Below are positions 6,309 through 7,590 of a stretch of 7,590 nucleotides of DNA, piece by piece. The stretch's first letter is position 1. Every line of letters starts with the position of its first letter. This DNA is from Acidobacteriaceae bacterium (GTDB taxonomy: Bacteria; Acidobacteriota; Terriglobia; Terriglobales; Acidobacteriaceae): contig PLST01000137.1 in the NCBI GenBank assembly GCA_003164255.1, forward strand, positions 6,022 to 13,611, written 5' to 3'. The position numbers were made by a program, and so were the translations under genes. The notes under the pieces are model-generated. The model did no database searches and was not told the DNA's origin. It saw only the letters and a program-made list of their open reading frames with translations.

Positions 6309-7382
6309 TTACCGGCTTGCCCACGTTGAGAGCTGCGCGGCTATTTTTTCGACGGCCAGAACCAGGCTTGCTCCGCCTTTGTTGACCAATTCCGCAGGCA
6401 TCCCGTACACCACCGCCGAGTCTTCTGATTCGGCAATCGTGTGTCCGCCGCGCTTCTTGATTTCAGTAAACGCATCCGATCCATCATGGCCCATGCCGGT
6501 CAACAGCACCGCCGTGGTTCGCTTTGGATCGTAGTGCTGCAGCGCCGACCGTCCCAGCAACTCGACCGAAGGATGCCACAGATATTCCGGATTCTCCGGC
6601 GCCGGCAGAACGGTGAGCCGGCCGGACCGCATTGCAAGCAGGGTGTCCGCTCCGCCCCGGCCGATAAAGACTTTTCCTGCCTCGACAGCCAAGGCGCTCG
6701 CCGCCTCGACAACTTCAAGCGCGCAACACTGATTCAGCCGGTCGGCAAAAGCCCTGGTAAATGCGGCCGGCATGTGTTGCGCCACCAGCACAGGCCAGGG
6801 AAACTCTTTCGGCAATCCCGACAGAACAATTTCGAGCGCGCGCGGTCCCCCGGTAGAAGCTCCAATTACTAACAAACCATCGGTAGCTGTGGCGGGCCGT
6901 CTGGGTATGGAAGATTCTTGAGTTGCCTTTTTGCGTTCCTCCTGCATCCGCCGAGCGACTCCCGCCGTGGATAATCCTTTGCCCTTCGGCTTTGCCCGCG
7001 CGGCGCTTCGTACCTTGGCCACCAGTTGGTCCGTGATCCTCTCGATGGACAAAGAAATGGTCCCGCCGGGCTTGGCGACGTAGTCGACCGCACCCAGGTT
7101 CAGTGCTTCAAATGTGGCCAGGGCCCCTTCGTTGGTGAGCGAGGAGACCATGACCACCGCAACAGGCCTCTCGGCCATGATGAGAGAAAGTGCGGTCAAT
7201 CCGTCCATCTCCGGCATGTTGATGTCCAACGTCACAACATGCGGCTGGAATTCCCTATTTTCCCTCACTGCTTCGTCACCGTTTCTCGCCTGGCGGATCT
7301 CGAAGTCCCCCTCGGCCTGAAACAGAGTCATCAACTGGCGGCGCATGAGCGCCGAGTCATCGACAATCAACAGTTTGATCAT
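6309..7382 (-). CDS. cheB: CheB receptor methylesterase/glutamine deamidase with receiver domain
   Basis: A 357-residue two-domain enzyme that removes receptor methyl groups (and deamidates receptor glutamines in the family) when phosphorylated by CheA. The receiver domain (1-about 122) has Asp8-Asp9, phospho-acceptor Asp53 (TLDINMPEMDG), Ser80 and Lys104 (VAKPGG). A basic, flexible linker (about 125-166, rich in Lys/Arg/Ala) leads to the esterase domain with the full catalytic triad: Ser176 (GASTGG), His203 (AQHM) and Asp300 (GMGHDG). NKGGAS (334-339) is part of the conserved C-terminal region. The ATG at 7382 lies four bases past the stop of the upstream cheW-like gene, with a weak GGA site next to that stop, so translation is probably coupled. 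The enzyme looks fully functional. It balances the CheR encoded two genes downstream. Confidence 0.97.
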   Translation of the reverse strand: MIKLLIVDDSALMRRQLMTLFQAEGDFEIRQARNGDEAVRENREFQPHVVTLDINMPEMDGLTALSLIMAERPVAVVMVSSLTNEGALATFEALNLGAVDYVAKPGGTISLSIERITDQLVAKVRSAARAKPKGKGLSTAGVARRMQEERKKATQESSIPRRPATATDGLLVIGASTGGPRALEIVLSGLPKEFPWPVLVAQHMPAAFTRAFADRLNQCCALEVVEAASALAVEAGKVFIGRGGADTLLAMRSGRLTVLPAPENPEYLWHPSVELLGRSALQHYDPKRTTAVLLTGMGHDGSDAFTEIKKRGGHTIAESEDSAVVYGMPAELVNKGGASLVLAVEKIAAQLSTWASR

Positions 7383-7386
7383 GTTC

Positions 7387-7590
7387 TTATCCAGTGACCG
7401 CGGCCAGCGCTCTCAATTCCTTCTTTGCCATCAGGTGAGGCGGATCGATCAATTGCACCATCCGCTTCTGCTTTTCCAGATTGGCCATCCGGCTCAACAA
7501 CTGGCTTTGCTCGGCGGACAGTTGCGGCGCCGGTTCGATAGCTGCCTTGGGAATTCTCAAGACTTCGGCCACCTGATCGACGATGAAGCC
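7387..7590 (-). CDS. cheW: CheW-type coupling protein, C-terminal 67 residues only
   Basis: The reading frame is open to the right edge, so the start lies outside the window. The first visible residues GFIVDQVAEVLRIP are the hallmark of CheW-like domains (compare GLVVDSVSEVL in typical CheW), followed by KRMVQLIDPPHLM (residues 43-55 of the fragment), equivalent to the last beta strand and helix that ends CheW. A short helical stretch (QSQLLSRMANLEKQK) sits between them, where many CheW proteins have a brief loop ending in a Gly-rich motif. CheW links chemoreceptors to the P5 domain of CheA. With only the C-terminus visible, a CheW domain at the end of a longer protein cannot be excluded. The GTG at 7572 is an internal valine, not a start. 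The TAA lies four bases before the cheB ATG. Confidence 0.85.
   Translation of the reverse strand, partial: GFIVDQVAEVLRIPKAAIEPAPQLSAEQSQLLSRMANLEKQKRMVQLIDPPHLMAKKELRALAAVTG

Noticed and set aside
7387..7572. A separate 61-residue protein starting at GTG 7572
   Set aside because: The frame stays open upstream and reads GFIVDQ before that codon, which is the conserved CheW strand, so the GTG is an internal valine of a cut gene.

Overview
The window is one stretch of a chemosensory (chemotaxis-type) operon. Every gene lies on the minus strand, so transcription runs from position 7590 towards position 1. Both ends are cut: the first gene visible (a CheW-like protein) has lost its N-terminus beyond the right edge, and the last (a chemoreceptor) has lost its C-terminus beyond the left edge. 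The high GC content, the protein family types and the short-spaced ATG starts with good Shine-Dalgarno sites suggest a proteobacterium, probably beta or gamma. This is a judgement by family resemblance only, and the genus cannot be named.

In order of transcription the genes are: cheW (partial, 7590-7387), cheB (7382-6309), a HEAT-repeat protein (6252-5629), cheR (5621-4755), a first cheY (4758-4387), cheA (4390-1898), a small STAS-like protein (1898-1656), a second cheY (1646-1272) and a membrane-anchored chemoreceptor (1187 to the edge). Packing is tight: cheR/cheY and cheY/cheA overlap as ATGA, and cheA/STAS overlap as TGATG. The only gaps over 50 bases are 56 bases (6253-6308) and 84 bases (1188-1271), and neither holds a convincing promoter or terminator. 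There is no gene-free stretch of 300 bases.

The core logic is standard. The receptor, CheW and CheA form the signalling array. CheA autophosphorylates on His49 and passes phosphate to the two CheY proteins and to CheB. CheR methylates and CheB demethylates the receptor. The less usual parts are two accessory genes, a HEAT-repeat protein placed between the two adaptation enzymes and a tiny STAS-like protein translationally coupled to cheA. CheA also has a long, non-canonical segment in place of the usual P2 region, and the receptor has two closely spaced membrane helices and essentially no periplasmic sensor domain. No flagellar, pilus, cheZ, cheD or cheC gene is visible, so the output (swimming, twitching or another cellular function) cannot be told from this window.

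The best candidate for an under-described system is the pairing of HEAT and STAS accessory proteins with this CheA and sensorless receptor. From memory, STAS- and HEAT-type accessory genes have been reported in some gammaproteobacterial chemosensory clusters of the F7 class, so the layout may be a known but functionally unexplained variant rather than a wholly new one.
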